The notes beneath the pieces are model-generated. The model saw only the letters and a list, made by a program, of their open reading frames with translations, did no database searches and was not told the origin of the DNA. Below, in pieces: positions 9,312-18,331 of a stretch of DNA of 64,000 nt. Positions within the stretch are counted from its first letter, which is position 1, and every line of letters starts with the position of its first letter. Made by a program: the position numbers and the translations under genes. Source of the DNA: Phenylobacterium zucineum HLK1 (GTDB lineage Bacteria > Pseudomonadota > Alphaproteobacteria > Caulobacterales > Caulobacteraceae); assembly GCF_000017265.1 (NCBI RefSeq), contig NC_011144.1:744001-808000 (forward strand). The letters are read 5' to 3'.

Positions 9312-9815
9312 ATGACCGCGGCCCCTCAGCGTTTCGTCCTGTTCCGCGCCGCCGAGGGCGAGTGGGCGATGTCGGCCTCCGGCGTCGCCGAGGTGCTGCC
9401 GACGGCGCCGATGCAGCGGCCGGCCGGGTCCCCGGCGGTGCTGGCGGGGTTCCTGAACCTCGGTGGGCGACCGCTGCCGGTGGTGCGGCTGGATGCGCTG
9501 TTCGGCCCGGAGGCCGGCCGGGCCGACGACCTCTACCACCACGTTCTGCGGCTGACCTCGTCCGAAGCCGGCGGCGAACTGGGGCTGCTGGTGGAGCGGG
9601 TCACCGACGTGGACGCCAAGGCCGAAGGCGTCGCGCCGCTGGAGCCGGACCAGAGCGTCAACGGCGCGCTGGTCGGCAATCTGGTGATCGGCGAGCGGCT
9701 GGTCCCCCTGCTGGACCGCGGGCGCCTGCTGCTGGTCGAGGAGCAGCGCCGCATCGACGACCTCGCCGCCGCCGCCCGCGCGCGGCTGGACCAGCTGGAC
9801 CAAGCCGGCGCTTGA
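9312..9815 (+). CDS. CheW-like coupling protein (first of two, WspB-like position)
   Basis: Scaffold protein that links chemoreceptors to a CheA kinase. About 167 residues form a single CheW domain: RFVLFRAAEGEWAMSASGV is the first strand pair, then LPVVRLDALFG and GLLVERVTDVDA. The start is uncertain: ATG at 9312 gives the length closest to a bare CheW domain; ATG 9294 and TTG 9270 are in frame, and none has a good ribosome-binding site. It opens a block of eight co-oriented genes with almost no spacing. The next gene may start at TTG 9812, overlapping this stop, or at ATG 9836. Confidence 0.88.
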   Translation: MTAAPQRFVLFRAAEGEWAMSASGVAEVLPTAPMQRPAGSPAVLAGFLNLGGRPLPVVRLDALFGPEAGRADDLYHHVLRLTSSEAGGELGLLVERVTDVDAKAEGVAPLEPDQSVNGALVGNLVIGERLVPLLDRGRLLLVEEQRRIDDLAAAARARLDQLDQAGA

Positions 9816-9835
9816 GGGCTCCCGCGCCGCTGCCC

Positions 9836-11221
9836 ATGGGCGAGGCGTTCGCGCGCCTGAAGCAGCAGGTCATCGAGCGCACCGGCCACTTCTACTACGA
9901 GGACAAGGACGAGGTGCTCTGGGAGCGGGTGCGCAAGCGCCTGGCCGCCGCCCGCAGCCCGAGCCTGGATCAGTATCTCGAGCGCCTGGCCGATCCCGAC
10001 CGCGGCGAGGCGGAATGGGCCGCGCTCGAGGCCGAGCTGACCATCGGCGAGACCTACTTCTTCCGCTATCCGGAGCAGTTCGAGGCGCTGCGCCGGACCA
10101 TCCTGCCCGACATCTTCGAGCGCCGAGCCGAGAGCCGGCGGGTGCGGATCTGGAGCGCCGGCTGCGCCACCGGCGCCGAGGCCTATTCGGTGGCCATCCT
10201 GCTGCACGAGATGCTGGGCGAGGCGCTCGCCGGCTGGCGGATCACGATCCTGGGCTCGGACATCAACGAGACCTTCCTGGCCCAGGCGCGCGAGGCGCGC
10301 TTCGGCCGCTGGGCGCTGCGCTCGCTGCCCCCCGAGCAGAGGGACGCCTGGTTCACGCCCGAGGAGGGCGCCTGGCGCCTGCGGCCGCAGTACCGCAGCC
10401 TGGTGCGCTTTGAGCGCGGCAACCTGCTAGACCTCCTGGGGCCCTCGCCGCCGCTGGAGCTGGTCGATTTCGACCTCATCCTGTGCCGCAACGTGATGAT
10501 CTACTTCCACCCGGCCAAGATGGCCGAGGTGGCCGCCGCCCTGGTGGCGCGCCTGACGCCCGAGGGCTGGCTGCTGGTCGGCCACGCCGAGCCCAATCCC
10601 GAGTTCGCCCGCTTCGCGGCCGCGGTCAGCCTGCCGGGCACCGTGGCCTATCGTCCGCCGGACGCCGAAACGCCGGCCGCGCCGCCGCCGGCCTGGACCC
10701 CGCCGGTCCTGCCGCCCGCCGCCGAGCTGGTGATCCCCGCGCCCGCCTTTGCGCCGGCGCCCCTCGCGCCCCTGGCGGGTCAGCCGCCGCAAACGCCGAC
10801 CGCCACCCCGCGGGAGCCGGCCCGCGCGCCGGCGTCGGGCGACATAGTGGAGGAGGTGCGCCGCCGCGCCGACGTGGGCGACTTCCGGGCCGCGGAGCTG
10901 AGCTGCCGCGAGGCGCTGGAGGCCGATCCCGAGAACCCGGTCCTCCACTTCTACGCGGGGCTCGTCGAGCAGGCGCTGGGGCGGCTGGCGTCCGCGGAGG
11001 ACTCGCTGCGCAAGGCCGCCTACCTCGATCCCGGCTTCGTGCTGGCGCACTATCACCTCGGCGTCGTGCGCCTGGCCCGCGGGCGGCGCGAGGCCGGCCG
11101 CCGCGCGGTCGCCGCCGCCGCGCAGCTGGCCGGAACCTTGACCAGGGATGCGCGTTTGCCCGAAGGGGCGGGCCTGACCGCAGGTGAACTGCGGGAGCTG
11201 GCGCGCGTCCAGCTCGAATAG
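9836..11221 (+). CDS. CheR-type receptor methyltransferase with C-terminal TPR (WspC-like)
   Basis: Uses S-adenosylmethionine to methylate glutamates on the cognate receptor. Order in the 461 residues: CheR N-terminal helical domain (about 1-75), SAM-binding domain with WSAGCATGAEAYS and the late motif LILCRNVMIYFHPAKM, a Pro/Ala-rich linker (about 275-335), then two or three TPR units (EALEADPENPVLHFYAGL onward). A CheR-linker-TPR layout is characteristic of WspC/FrzF-type alternative chemosensory systems. ATG 9836 is the preferred start; TTG 9812 overlapping the preceding stop is an in-frame alternative. Confidence 0.92.
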   Translation: MGEAFARLKQQVIERTGHFYYEDKDEVLWERVRKRLAAARSPSLDQYLERLADPDRGEAEWAALEAELTIGETYFFRYPEQFEALRRTILPDIFERRAESRRVRIWSAGCATGAEAYSVAILLHEMLGEALAGWRITILGSDINETFLAQAREARFGRWALRSLPPEQRDAWFTPEEGAWRLRPQYRSLVRFERGNLLDLLGPSPPLELVDFDLILCRNVMIYFHPAKMAEVAAALVARLTPEGWLLVGHAEPNPEFARFAAAVSLPGTVAYRPPDAETPAAPPPAWTPPVLPPAAELVIPAPAFAPAPLAPLAGQPPQTPTATPREPARAPASGDIVEEVRRRADVGDFRAAELSCREALEADPENPVLHFYAGLVEQALGRLASAEDSLRKAAYLDPGFVLAHYHLGVVRLARGRREAGRRAVAAAAQLAGTLTRDARLPEGAGLTAGELRELARVQLE

Positions 11222-11239
11222 GCGCCGGGGGGCGTAGTG

Positions 11240-11839
11240 ATGGCTGAAAAGGCGCGCAAGCGCGCACCGCCGGACAAGAGGGGGCCGGACAGAGCGGGGC
11301 CGGACCTCGCCCGCGTCTCGCCCGCGCGCCGTCGCGCGATCCTGCGCGAGCGGGAGCGGGCCCTGGCGAGCCGGTCCGAGACGCGCGCCGAGGCCGCGCG
11401 CGGGCGGCGGGTGCTCGTCTGCGCTGTCGGCGCCAACCTCTACGGCCTGCCGATGGAGCAGGTGGCCCGCATCAAGCCGTTCACGCGCTGGGGCGCGGCG
11501 GCGGCCCGCCATCCTGCGCTCGTGGGCCTCGTGGCTGACGGCGGCCGCGTCGCGCCGGTCTTCGACTTGGCCCGCCTCGTCGGCGCCGGCGGCGCGGAGG
11601 CGGCGCAGGGCGGCTGGCTCGTGCTCCTCGGGCCGCCGCACCGGGCGGCGCTGCGGATCGCCGACCTGCCGGCCGCCGCCGAAGTGGAGGCCCTGGACGG
11701 CGCCGGGGAGGACCGGGCAAGGGTCCTCTCGGGGGACCACGCCGACAAGATCCTCGTCATGCTCTCCGTCGAGGCGCTGCTGGCCCCGACCCACACGACT
11801 TCCCACCGCTCGACTTCCAGTGGAGTCCACGCCCCGTGA
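11240..11839 (+). CDS. Second CheW-like coupling protein with basic N-terminal extension (WspD-like)
   Basis: A 199-residue protein. The first ~55 residues are strongly basic and charged (RKRAPPDKRGPDRAGPD, then RRRAILRERERAL), a feature also seen in WspD-type proteins. A CheW domain follows, with RVLVCAVGANLYGLPMEQV, then RVAPVFDLARLVG. The ATG follows a GGGGGG stretch; GTG 11237 is an alternative. The stop overlaps the receptor GTG start. Two CheW proteins per cluster, one with an N-terminal extension, is the Wsp arrangement. Confidence 0.85.
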   Translation: MAEKARKRAPPDKRGPDRAGPDLARVSPARRRAILRERERALASRSETRAEAARGRRVLVCAVGANLYGLPMEQVARIKPFTRWGAAAARHPALVGLVADGGRVAPVFDLARLVGAGGAEAAQGGWLVLLGPPHRAALRIADLPAAAEVEALDGAGEDRARVLSGDHADKILVMLSVEALLAPTHTTSHRSTSSGVHAP

Positions 11840-13491
11840 CCATCGCCAACCGGATCCTCCTGGGCTTCGCCGCCGTCATCGTGCTGATGATCGCGGTGGG
11901 GCTGCTCGCGCTGAACCAGATCGGCGACATCCGCCGCGAGACGGAGACGATCATCACCCGGGACCTGGGCTTCGTGCGCCTGGTCAGCGAAATCCGCGTC
12001 TCCCGCCAGCAGATGCAGGCCGCGGCCGAAACCGGGTTCAGCGACCGGATGGCCCGCCAGGCGGTCGGCGGCGGCGAGGGCCCCGACTGGCGCGAGCGCA
12101 GCGCCGCGGTGGAACAGGCCCTGCAGCAGGCCCGGAGCCTGGCCGGGCAGTACGAGAGCAACGCCCTGAGCGCCGACCGCCAGCAGGCGTGGCGGAAGGT
12201 CGGCGAGTCCCTCGCGGCGGCCGCCCCGATCCTGCAGGCGTCCAAGACCGACAACGAAACCGTCGAAGCGGCGATCGCCCGCGGCGACTTCGCCGAGGCC
12301 GCCGACGTGCGCCAGCGGCTGGCCGGCCGCCGGGGCGATTTCGAGCGCCAGATGCAGAGCATCCTGAAAGAGATGGACGGGGTGCTGGAGGCCGGCCAGG
12401 CCCGGCTGACCGACGCCTACGAGCTGAGCCGCAACATCCTGCTGACGGGGCTGTTCATCGCCGTCCTGCTGGGGATCGGCGCCGCCTACTACATCCGCAA
12501 CTCCATCGTCGGACCGCTGAGCGCGTTCATGGCGTTCGTGGAGCGGGTCGGGCAGGGCGACCTGGCGGGCCAGACGGCGGCGACCTCCAAGGACGAGATC
12601 GGCCAGCTCGGCTCGACCCTCAACGCCATGGTGGACGGGTTGAAGGAGCTGGCGCGCCAGAGCCGCGACGCCACCGAGAACCTCAATGCGGCGACGGCGG
12701 AGATCCGCGCCTCGACCCAGGAGCAGGCGGCCGGGGTCGAGGAGCAGCTGGCCGCGGTGCAGGAGACCGCCGCCACGGTCGACGAGATCACCCACTCGGG
12801 GGCTCAGATCAGCAAGCGGGCCCAGGAGGTGATCGCCTCGGCCCAGGCGACCGCCCAGACCAGCACCGAGGGCCTGCGGGCCGTGGACGAGACCACCCGA
12901 GCGATGGACGCCATCCGCGACCAGGCCGAGGCCGTGGCCGAGAACATCGTGGCGCTGAGCGAGAAGACGCAGGCGATCGGCGACATCATCGCCACCGTCA
13001 ACGACATCTCCGAGCGCTCGCACCTGCTGGCGCTGAACGCCGCCATCGAGGCGGCCGCGGCGGGCGAGCACGGCCGCAGCTTCTCGGTGGTCGCCTCGGA
13101 GATGAAGATGCTGGCCGACCAGGCCAAGGACGCCACCGGCCAGGTCCGCTCGATCCTGGGGGACATCCAGCGGGGCATCAACGCCTCGGTGATGCTGACC
13201 GAGGAGGCGGTGAAGCGGGTCGCCGCCGGCAAGGAGCGCACCGACACCACCCACCGGACGATCACCGAGATCACCGGCCGGGTGCAGGAGAGCGTGCAGA
13301 CGTTCCAGCAGATCGTCGCCTCGACGAACCAGCAGCAACTCGGCATCGAGCAGGTGATGAGCGCGCTGCAGAACATCCGGCAGGCCAGCCAGCAGACCGC
13401 CGCCGGCACGCGCCAGCTGGACGAGGCCGCCGCCAACCTGACGCGCCTCTCGCAACAGCTGCTCGCGCTCGCCGAACGCTACCGGCTCTAG
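11836..13491 (+). CDS. Transmembrane methyl-accepting chemoreceptor (WspA-like)
   Basis: A 551-residue receptor. TM1 is at about residues 7-29 (ILLGFAAVIVLMIAVGLLAL), followed by a ~165-residue periplasmic region predicted to be all-helical (four-helix-bundle type). TM2 is at about 197-217 (ILLTGLFIAVLLGIGAAYYI), then HAMP, then a long coiled-coil signalling domain. The hairpin tip reads SHLLALNAAIEAAAAGEHG and RSFSVVASEMKMLADQAKD, the MCP signature. No C-terminal CheR-tethering pentapeptide is seen, consistent with the TPR-bearing CheR. The ligand is unknown. GTG start overlaps the previous stop. Confidence 0.93.
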   Translation: MTIANRILLGFAAVIVLMIAVGLLALNQIGDIRRETETIITRDLGFVRLVSEIRVSRQQMQAAAETGFSDRMARQAVGGGEGPDWRERSAAVEQALQQARSLAGQYESNALSADRQQAWRKVGESLAAAAPILQASKTDNETVEAAIARGDFAEAADVRQRLAGRRGDFERQMQSILKEMDGVLEAGQARLTDAYELSRNILLTGLFIAVLLGIGAAYYIRNSIVGPLSAFMAFVERVGQGDLAGQTAATSKDEIGQLGSTLNAMVDGLKELARQSRDATENLNAATAEIRASTQEQAAGVEEQLAAVQETAATVDEITHSGAQISKRAQEVIASAQATAQTSTEGLRAVDETTRAMDAIRDQAEAVAENIVALSEKTQAIGDIIATVNDISERSHLLALNAAIEAAAAGEHGRSFSVVASEMKMLADQAKDATGQVRSILGDIQRGINASVMLTEEAVKRVAAGKERTDTTHRTITEITGRVQESVQTFQQIVASTNQQQLGIEQVMSALQNIRQASQQTAAGTRQLDEAAANLTRLSQQLLALAERYRL

Positions 13492-13500
13492 GGCCTGGCC

Positions 13501-15645
13501 TTGGCCGACATCCGCGCCCAGCTGCTGGCCGCCTTCGAGGTCGAGCACCGCGAGCACCTCGAAGCGATCCGTCGCGCCCTGACCGCGCCGGAGCAGGCCG
13601 ACCTGCGCGAGGTGTTCCGGCGCGCGCACAGCCTGAAGGGCGCGGCCCGGGCCGTGGACCTGCCGCGCATCGAGGAGCTGGCGCACGGGCTGGAGGACCT
13701 GATCGCGGGGGTGGGCGAGGGAGCCGGCGCGCTCGACCGTCCGACCCTGGACGCCATCCACCTGCTCCTGGACCGCATCGAGGCCGAGGCCGAGGCGGCG
13801 CGTACGGGCGTCCCCCCCGACGGTCCGGACCAGGCGCCTTCGGAGGGCGAGCCGCCCGCCGAGGCGGCGGCTTCGGCGGTCGAGGGTGAGGCGGGGCTCG
13901 AGTATGTGCGCATCGACGCCCAGGCGCTCCGCGAGCTGGCCCAGGCCGCGCACCAGCTGGCCAACGACGTGCGGGCCGAACAGTCGGCGCCGCAGCAGCT
14001 TCGCCGCCTCCACCGCGAGAGCCGCCGGCTCGAGCAGCTGTGGAGCGAGCTGCGCCTGCGGCTGGGCGAAGGCCGGGACGGGGCGCGGGCGCGCGATTTC
14101 GAGCACGCCCTCAAGACGCTGACGCGCGACCTGGCGGACCTGGGACAGACGCAGCATCGCACGAGCTGGAGCCTGCAGACCGACCTGGGAGTGCTGCGCG
14201 AGCAGGTGGACCGCATCGCCCTGACGCCGGCCGCCACGGTGTTCGGGGACCTGGGCCGGATGGTCCGCGAGCTCGCCCGCGCGGAGGGGGTCGAAGTGGA
14301 CGTCCGCGTCGAGGGCCTGGACGTGCGCGCCGAACGGCGGGTGCTGCAGGCGCTGCGCGATCCCGTCATCCACCTGCTGCGCAATGCGCTCAGCCACGGC
14401 GCGGAGCCTGCCGAGGCGCGCCGGCGGGCCGGCAAGCCCGAGGCGCTGGCGGTGGGCCTGCAAATCTCGGCGCGGGGCGATCGCCTGCAGGCCAGAGTCT
14501 ACGACGACGGCGCTGGTCCCGACCTGGCGCGCATCGAGCAGGCGGCGATCGACCGGGGTTTGCTTCCGAAGCGCAGCCCGGCGACCCCGCCGCCGAGCCC
14601 GGAGGAGGTCCTCGCCCTGGCGTTCGAACCGGGCGTCTCGTCGGCCGAGGCGGTGGACCGCCTGGCGGGACGCGGCATGGGCCTGTCGATCGTGCTGCAG
14701 TCGGTGCGCGGCCTCGGTGGCGGCGCGAGGCTCGGCGCGCGCCGGCCCTACGGCGCCGAAGTGGTCGTCTCGGCGCCGCTGTCGCTGGCGCGCCAGACCG
14801 TGATCCTGATCGAGACGGGCGGCGGGACGTTCGGCCTGCCGAGCTTCGGCGTCGTGCGGCTGCTGCGCCTGGCGCAGGATCGGCTGGAAACCGTCGAAGG
14901 GGCGCTGACGGCCCGGATAGGAATCGGCGAGGCGGACGTTGTCGTCCCGGTGGTGTCGATGGCGGCGGTCCTGGGAAATGCCGAGTCCGAGATCCCCGCC
15001 TCGGGCGGGACGGTGAGCGCCGTGCTGCTGTCGCGCGGCGAGCGGCACGTGGCCTTCGCGGTCGACGCCTTCTCGGACGTGCGGGAGATGGCGGTGGAGG
15101 CCGCGCCGGGCGAGGGGCTCGATGCGCCGCTGGCCCTCGGCGTGGCCCTGCTGGAAGGCGAGACCCCGCTCATGGTGCTCGATCCCGACGGGCTGGTGGA
15201 CCGCTGGCTGCGCGACGAGCGGCGGCTGGCGGCGGCGGGTCTGGGCCTGGCCTCGCGGGCGGCCGAGCGCCCGCGCCAGCGGACCGTGCTGGTGGTGGAC
15301 GATTCCATCACCACGCGCACGCTGGAGAAGAGCATCCTGGAGGGGCAGGGCTACCGCGTGCTGCTGGCGGTCGACGGGGTGGACGCGTTGCACGTCCTTC
15401 GCTCGGGCGAGGCGATCGTCGACGTGGTGGTGGCCGACGTCGAGATGCCGCGCATGGACGGCTTCTCGCTGCTGCAGGCGGTCAAGGCCGACGCCAGCCT
15501 TGCGGCCCTGCCGGTCATCCTGATGACCTCGCGCAACGACCCGACCGACGTGCGGCGGGGCATGGACCTGGGCGCCGAGGCCTACATCACCAAGCAGAAG
15601 TTCGACCAGCGCGAGCTGCTGGCCACCATCGGACGGATCCTGTGA
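13501..15645 (+). CDS. Hybrid CheA kinase with C-terminal receiver (WspE-like)
   Basis: Histidine kinase of the chemosensory cluster, 714 residues. Domains: HPt with HSLKGAA (phospho-His about H43), an acidic linker, an HATPase with HLLRNALSHGAEPAEARR (N box), YDDGAGPDL and GRGMGLSIV (G boxes), a CheW-like regulatory domain, and a receiver (about 597-713) with LVVDDSITTRTL, phospho-acceptor Asp at about D646 in VVVADVEMPRMDG, and Lys in AYITKQK. A CheA-REC fusion is the WspE layout. The start is TTG 13501; no better ATG or GTG lies nearby. CheB follows with a GTGA overlap. Confidence 0.93.
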   Translation: MADIRAQLLAAFEVEHREHLEAIRRALTAPEQADLREVFRRAHSLKGAARAVDLPRIEELAHGLEDLIAGVGEGAGALDRPTLDAIHLLLDRIEAEAEAARTGVPPDGPDQAPSEGEPPAEAAASAVEGEAGLEYVRIDAQALRELAQAAHQLANDVRAEQSAPQQLRRLHRESRRLEQLWSELRLRLGEGRDGARARDFEHALKTLTRDLADLGQTQHRTSWSLQTDLGVLREQVDRIALTPAATVFGDLGRMVRELARAEGVEVDVRVEGLDVRAERRVLQALRDPVIHLLRNALSHGAEPAEARRRAGKPEALAVGLQISARGDRLQARVYDDGAGPDLARIEQAAIDRGLLPKRSPATPPPSPEEVLALAFEPGVSSAEAVDRLAGRGMGLSIVLQSVRGLGGGARLGARRPYGAEVVVSAPLSLARQTVILIETGGGTFGLPSFGVVRLLRLAQDRLETVEGALTARIGIGEADVVVPVVSMAAVLGNAESEIPASGGTVSAVLLSRGERHVAFAVDAFSDVREMAVEAAPGEGLDAPLALGVALLEGETPLMVLDPDGLVDRWLRDERRLAAAGLGLASRAAERPRQRTVLVVDDSITTRTLEKSILEGQGYRVLLAVDGVDALHVLRSGEAIVDVVVADVEMPRMDGFSLLQAVKADASLAALPVILMTSRNDPTDVRRGMDLGAEAYITKQKFDQRELLATIGRIL

Positions 15646-16712
15646 AGTCGCCCGAGCGCCCTGTCCGCGTCATGATCGTCGAGGACTCTCTGGTCGTGCG
15701 CCAGCTCCTCGCCCACCTGATCGGCCGCGATCCCCGGTTCGTGGTCGCCGCCGCCGTGGCCTCGGCCGAGGAGGCGCTGGCCGAGATCGGCCGGGTGAAG
15801 CCCGACGTCATCTCGATGGACATCCGGCTGCCCGGCATCGACGGCCTCGAGGCCACCCGCCGGATCATGAGCGAGCACCCGACCCCGATCGTGGTGATCG
15901 CCGACTCCGTCGAGGACCGCTCGCTCAGCATCTCGATGAACGCGCTTCGGGCCGGCGCCCTGAGCGTGGTGGAGAAGCCCGTGGGCGTCGCCTCGGCCGC
16001 CTACGAGCGCATCGCCGAGACCATCACCACCCAGCTCTTCATCATGAGCAGCGTGCCGGTGATCCGCCGGCGCAGCTTCGCCGCCGGACCTGCGGCGGCC
16101 GAGCCGCCGCCCCCGCCGCGAGGCGATGCGGCCTTCCGGCGGCCGGCCTTCGTGGCCCTGGCCGCCTCGACGGGCGGACCGCCCGCCCTGGCCAAGGTGC
16201 TGGAGGGCCTGCCGAAGACGCTGGAGGCTTCGGTCTTCGTCGTCCAGCACATGGGCGAGGCGTTCATGGAGGGCTTCGCGACCTGGCTGGCCGGGCTCTC
16301 GCCGCTTCCGGTGGCGCTGGCCGAGGATGGGGCGACGGCCCAGCCGGGGCGGGTCTATGTGGCGCCGGGCGGACGGCACCTGTCGGTCGAGGGCGGCGGG
16401 CGGATGCGGCTCGTCGCCAGCGAGCCCGTGTCCAGCCAGCGGCCGTCGGCCAACGTGCTCTTCTCATCCCTGGCGCGCAGCGCCGCGCCGCAGACGGTGG
16501 GCGTGCTGCTGACCGGCATGGGGGAAGACGGCGCCCAGGGGCTGCTCGAACTTCGCCGCGCCGGGGGCTACACCATCGCCGAGCACCAGAGCAGCGCGGT
16601 CGTCTACGGCATGCCCGCCGCGGCGGTGCGGCTGAAGGCGGCCAAGGAGATCCTGCCGCTCGACATGATCGGACCGCGGCTCGTCCATCTGGCGCAGAGG
16701 GCCCGCCCGTGA
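15642..16712 (+). CDS. CheB-type methylesterase/response regulator (WspF-like)
   Basis: Removes methyl groups from the receptor after phosphorylation by the kinase. Its 356 residues comprise an N-terminal receiver (phospho-Asp about D60 in VISMDIRLPGIDG) and a C-terminal CheB esterase domain. The catalytic triad is visible: Ser in ALAASTGGPPAL, His in VVQHMGEAF and Asp in LLTGMGEDGAQG. The start GTG overlaps the CheA stop; the stop overlaps the next kinase gene (GTGA). Confidence 0.94.
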   Translation: MKSPERPVRVMIVEDSLVVRQLLAHLIGRDPRFVVAAAVASAEEALAEIGRVKPDVISMDIRLPGIDGLEATRRIMSEHPTPIVVIADSVEDRSLSISMNALRAGALSVVEKPVGVASAAYERIAETITTQLFIMSSVPVIRRRSFAAGPAAAEPPPPPRGDAAFRRPAFVALAASTGGPPALAKVLEGLPKTLEASVFVVQHMGEAFMEGFATWLAGLSPLPVALAEDGATAQPGRVYVAPGGRHLSVEGGGRMRLVASEPVSSQRPSANVLFSSLARSAAPQTVGVLLTGMGEDGAQGLLELRRAGGYTIAEHQSSAVVYGMPAAAVRLKAAKEILPLDMIGPRLVHLAQRARP

Positions 16713-18331
16713 GCGAGGCGCCCCGCATCCTCGTGGTCGAGGACTCCGAGACCCAGGCCCTCGCCCTGCGCGGCGTGCTCGAGCAGGAGGGGTTCGAGGT
16801 GGACGTCGCCGCCACCGCCGAGGCCGCCCTGGACCGGCTGAACGGCGAGCTGCCCGACCTGGTCGTGGCGGACTTCCACCTGCCGGGCATGGACGGGCGC
16901 GAGCTGTCGCGCCAGATCCGCCTGAACGGCCGCACCCGAGCGCTTCCCGTTCTGATGCTGACCAGCGCCCGGGAGGTGGACCTGGAGCGTCAGGGCCTCG
17001 AGAGCGGCGTCGACGCCTACCTGCCGAAGTCGGCCAACGTCGAGGTGATGCTGGCGCGGCTCCGGGCCCTGCTGCGCCGTCCGCAGGCCGCTGGGGCCGA
17101 GCGCGGGCGGGCCTTCCGCCGGGCGCGGGTCCTGCTCGCCCACGACAGCGCGACCGCGCGGCTGCGCCTGCGGCACTTGCTCGATCAGGAGGGATATGAG
17201 GTCGTCGAAGCCTCGACGGAGCGGGAGGCGGTCCAGTCCCTGGATGAGGAGACCGACTGCGTGGTCCTGCCGATCGCCGCCGCCGCCTGGGACGGCCTGC
17301 TGCTGGCGCGCGATCTGAACGCCCAGCGGCAGCGGCTGGGATTCCCGTTCCAGATCGTGGTGATCGGGCCGGGGCCGGACCAGCCGGCCGAACTGGCGGC
17401 CGCCTTCGAGGCCGGCGCCGACGAGGTGGTCCGCACGCTCGAGAGCGACGACGTGGTGCTCGTTCGCCTCCGCGCCCTGCTGCGCCGCAAGCTGCTGCAG
17501 GACGAGGCCCGCCGCGCCCAGGCGGCCGAGGCGCGCGCCGCCGCGGCCGACCAGCTGGCCCGCGCCAACGCCGACCTGCAGGCCGCCAACCGCCAGCTGC
17601 GCGACGCCCAGGCCCAGCTCGTCCAGTCGGCGAAGATGGCCTCGCTCGGCGAGCTGGTCGCGGGGATCGCCCACGAGATCAACAATCCGCTGGCCTTCAT
17701 CCTCGGCCATCAGGACACCGTCGAGCGGCTCGTGGGCGAAGCGCTGGCGGCGCCGGACTTGGCGACCGCCGGGCCGGCGCTGACCAAGGCCCAGGACCGT
17801 CTGCGATCCATGCGGCTGGGGCTCCAGCGCATCCAGACGCTGGTGCTGAACCTGCGCAAGTTCTCGCGCCTGGACGAGGCCGAGAAGCAGCTGCTGGACG
17901 TGCCGGATGCGATCGAGACCGTGCTCGCGCTGCTGAAGCCCAAGCTGGCCGACATCGAGGTCCGCCGACGGTTCGAGGCGGGCCCCGCGCTCTACGGCTC
18001 GCCGGCTCTGCTGAACCAGGTGGTGATGAACATCGTCTCGAACGCCGCCGACGCGCTGGGCGGGACCGGCGTCATCGAGGTCGCCACCCACGAGGCGGAC
18101 GGCCGCTACCGCATCGAGATCAGCGACTCCGGCCCGGGCGTGCCGCCCGAGCTCCGCGACAGGATCTTCGATCCGTTCTTCACGACCAAGCCGGTGGGGG
18201 CCGGGACCGGTCTGGGCCTGGCGATCGCTTTTTCCGTCGTGCGGGCCCATGACGGCGCGATCTCGGTGGACGAGGGGCCGCTGGGCGGCGCACGCTTCGT
18301 CATCGACCTGCCGGCGGGAGGCGCCGCATGA
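16709..18331 (+). CDS. Soluble hybrid histidine kinase: REC, pseudo-REC, HisKA, HATPase
   Basis: A 540-residue protein without membrane segments. Receiver 1 (about 5-120) has an intact acceptor, D55 in [13 protein letters not shown]. Receiver 2 (about 138-260) is degenerate: the acceptor strand reads [14 protein letters not shown], with Pro where Asp should be. A coiled coil follows (about 265-305), then HisKA with phospho-His H322 (GIAHEINNP) and HATPase with [40 protein letters not shown]. Its N-terminal receiver could take phosphate from the upstream CheA, making it an output of the chemosensory array. GTGA overlap with cheB, ATGA overlap with the next gene. Confidence 0.9.
   Translation: MSEAPRILVVEDSETQALALRGVLEQEGFEVDVAATAEAALDRLNGELPDLVVADFHLPGMDGRELSRQIRLNGRTRALPVLMLTSAREVDLERQGLESGVDAYLPKSANVEVMLARLRALLRRPQAAGAERGRAFRRARVLLAHDSATARLRLRHLLDQEGYEVVEASTEREAVQSLDEETDCVVLPIAAAAWDGLLLARDLNAQRQRLGFPFQIVVIGPGPDQPAELAAAFEAGADEVVRTLESDDVVLVRLRALLRRKLLQDEARRAQAAEARAAAADQLARANADLQAANRQLRDAQAQLVQSAKMASLGELVAGIAHEINNPLAFILGHQDTVERLVGEALAAPDLATAGPALTKAQDRLRSMRLGLQRIQTLVLNLRKFSRLDEAEKQLLDVPDAIETVLALLKPKLADIEVRRRFEAGPALYGSPALLNQVVMNIVSNAADALGGTGVIEVATHEADGRYRIEISDSGPGVPPELRDRIFDPFFTTKPVGAGTGLGLAIAFSVVRAHDGAISVDEGPLGGARFVIDLPAGGAA

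Noticed and set aside
11440..15393. Long minus-strand open frame opposite the receptor and CheA genes
   Set aside because: Low-complexity product with no recognisable fold, lying opposite genes with clear domains; GC-driven artefact.
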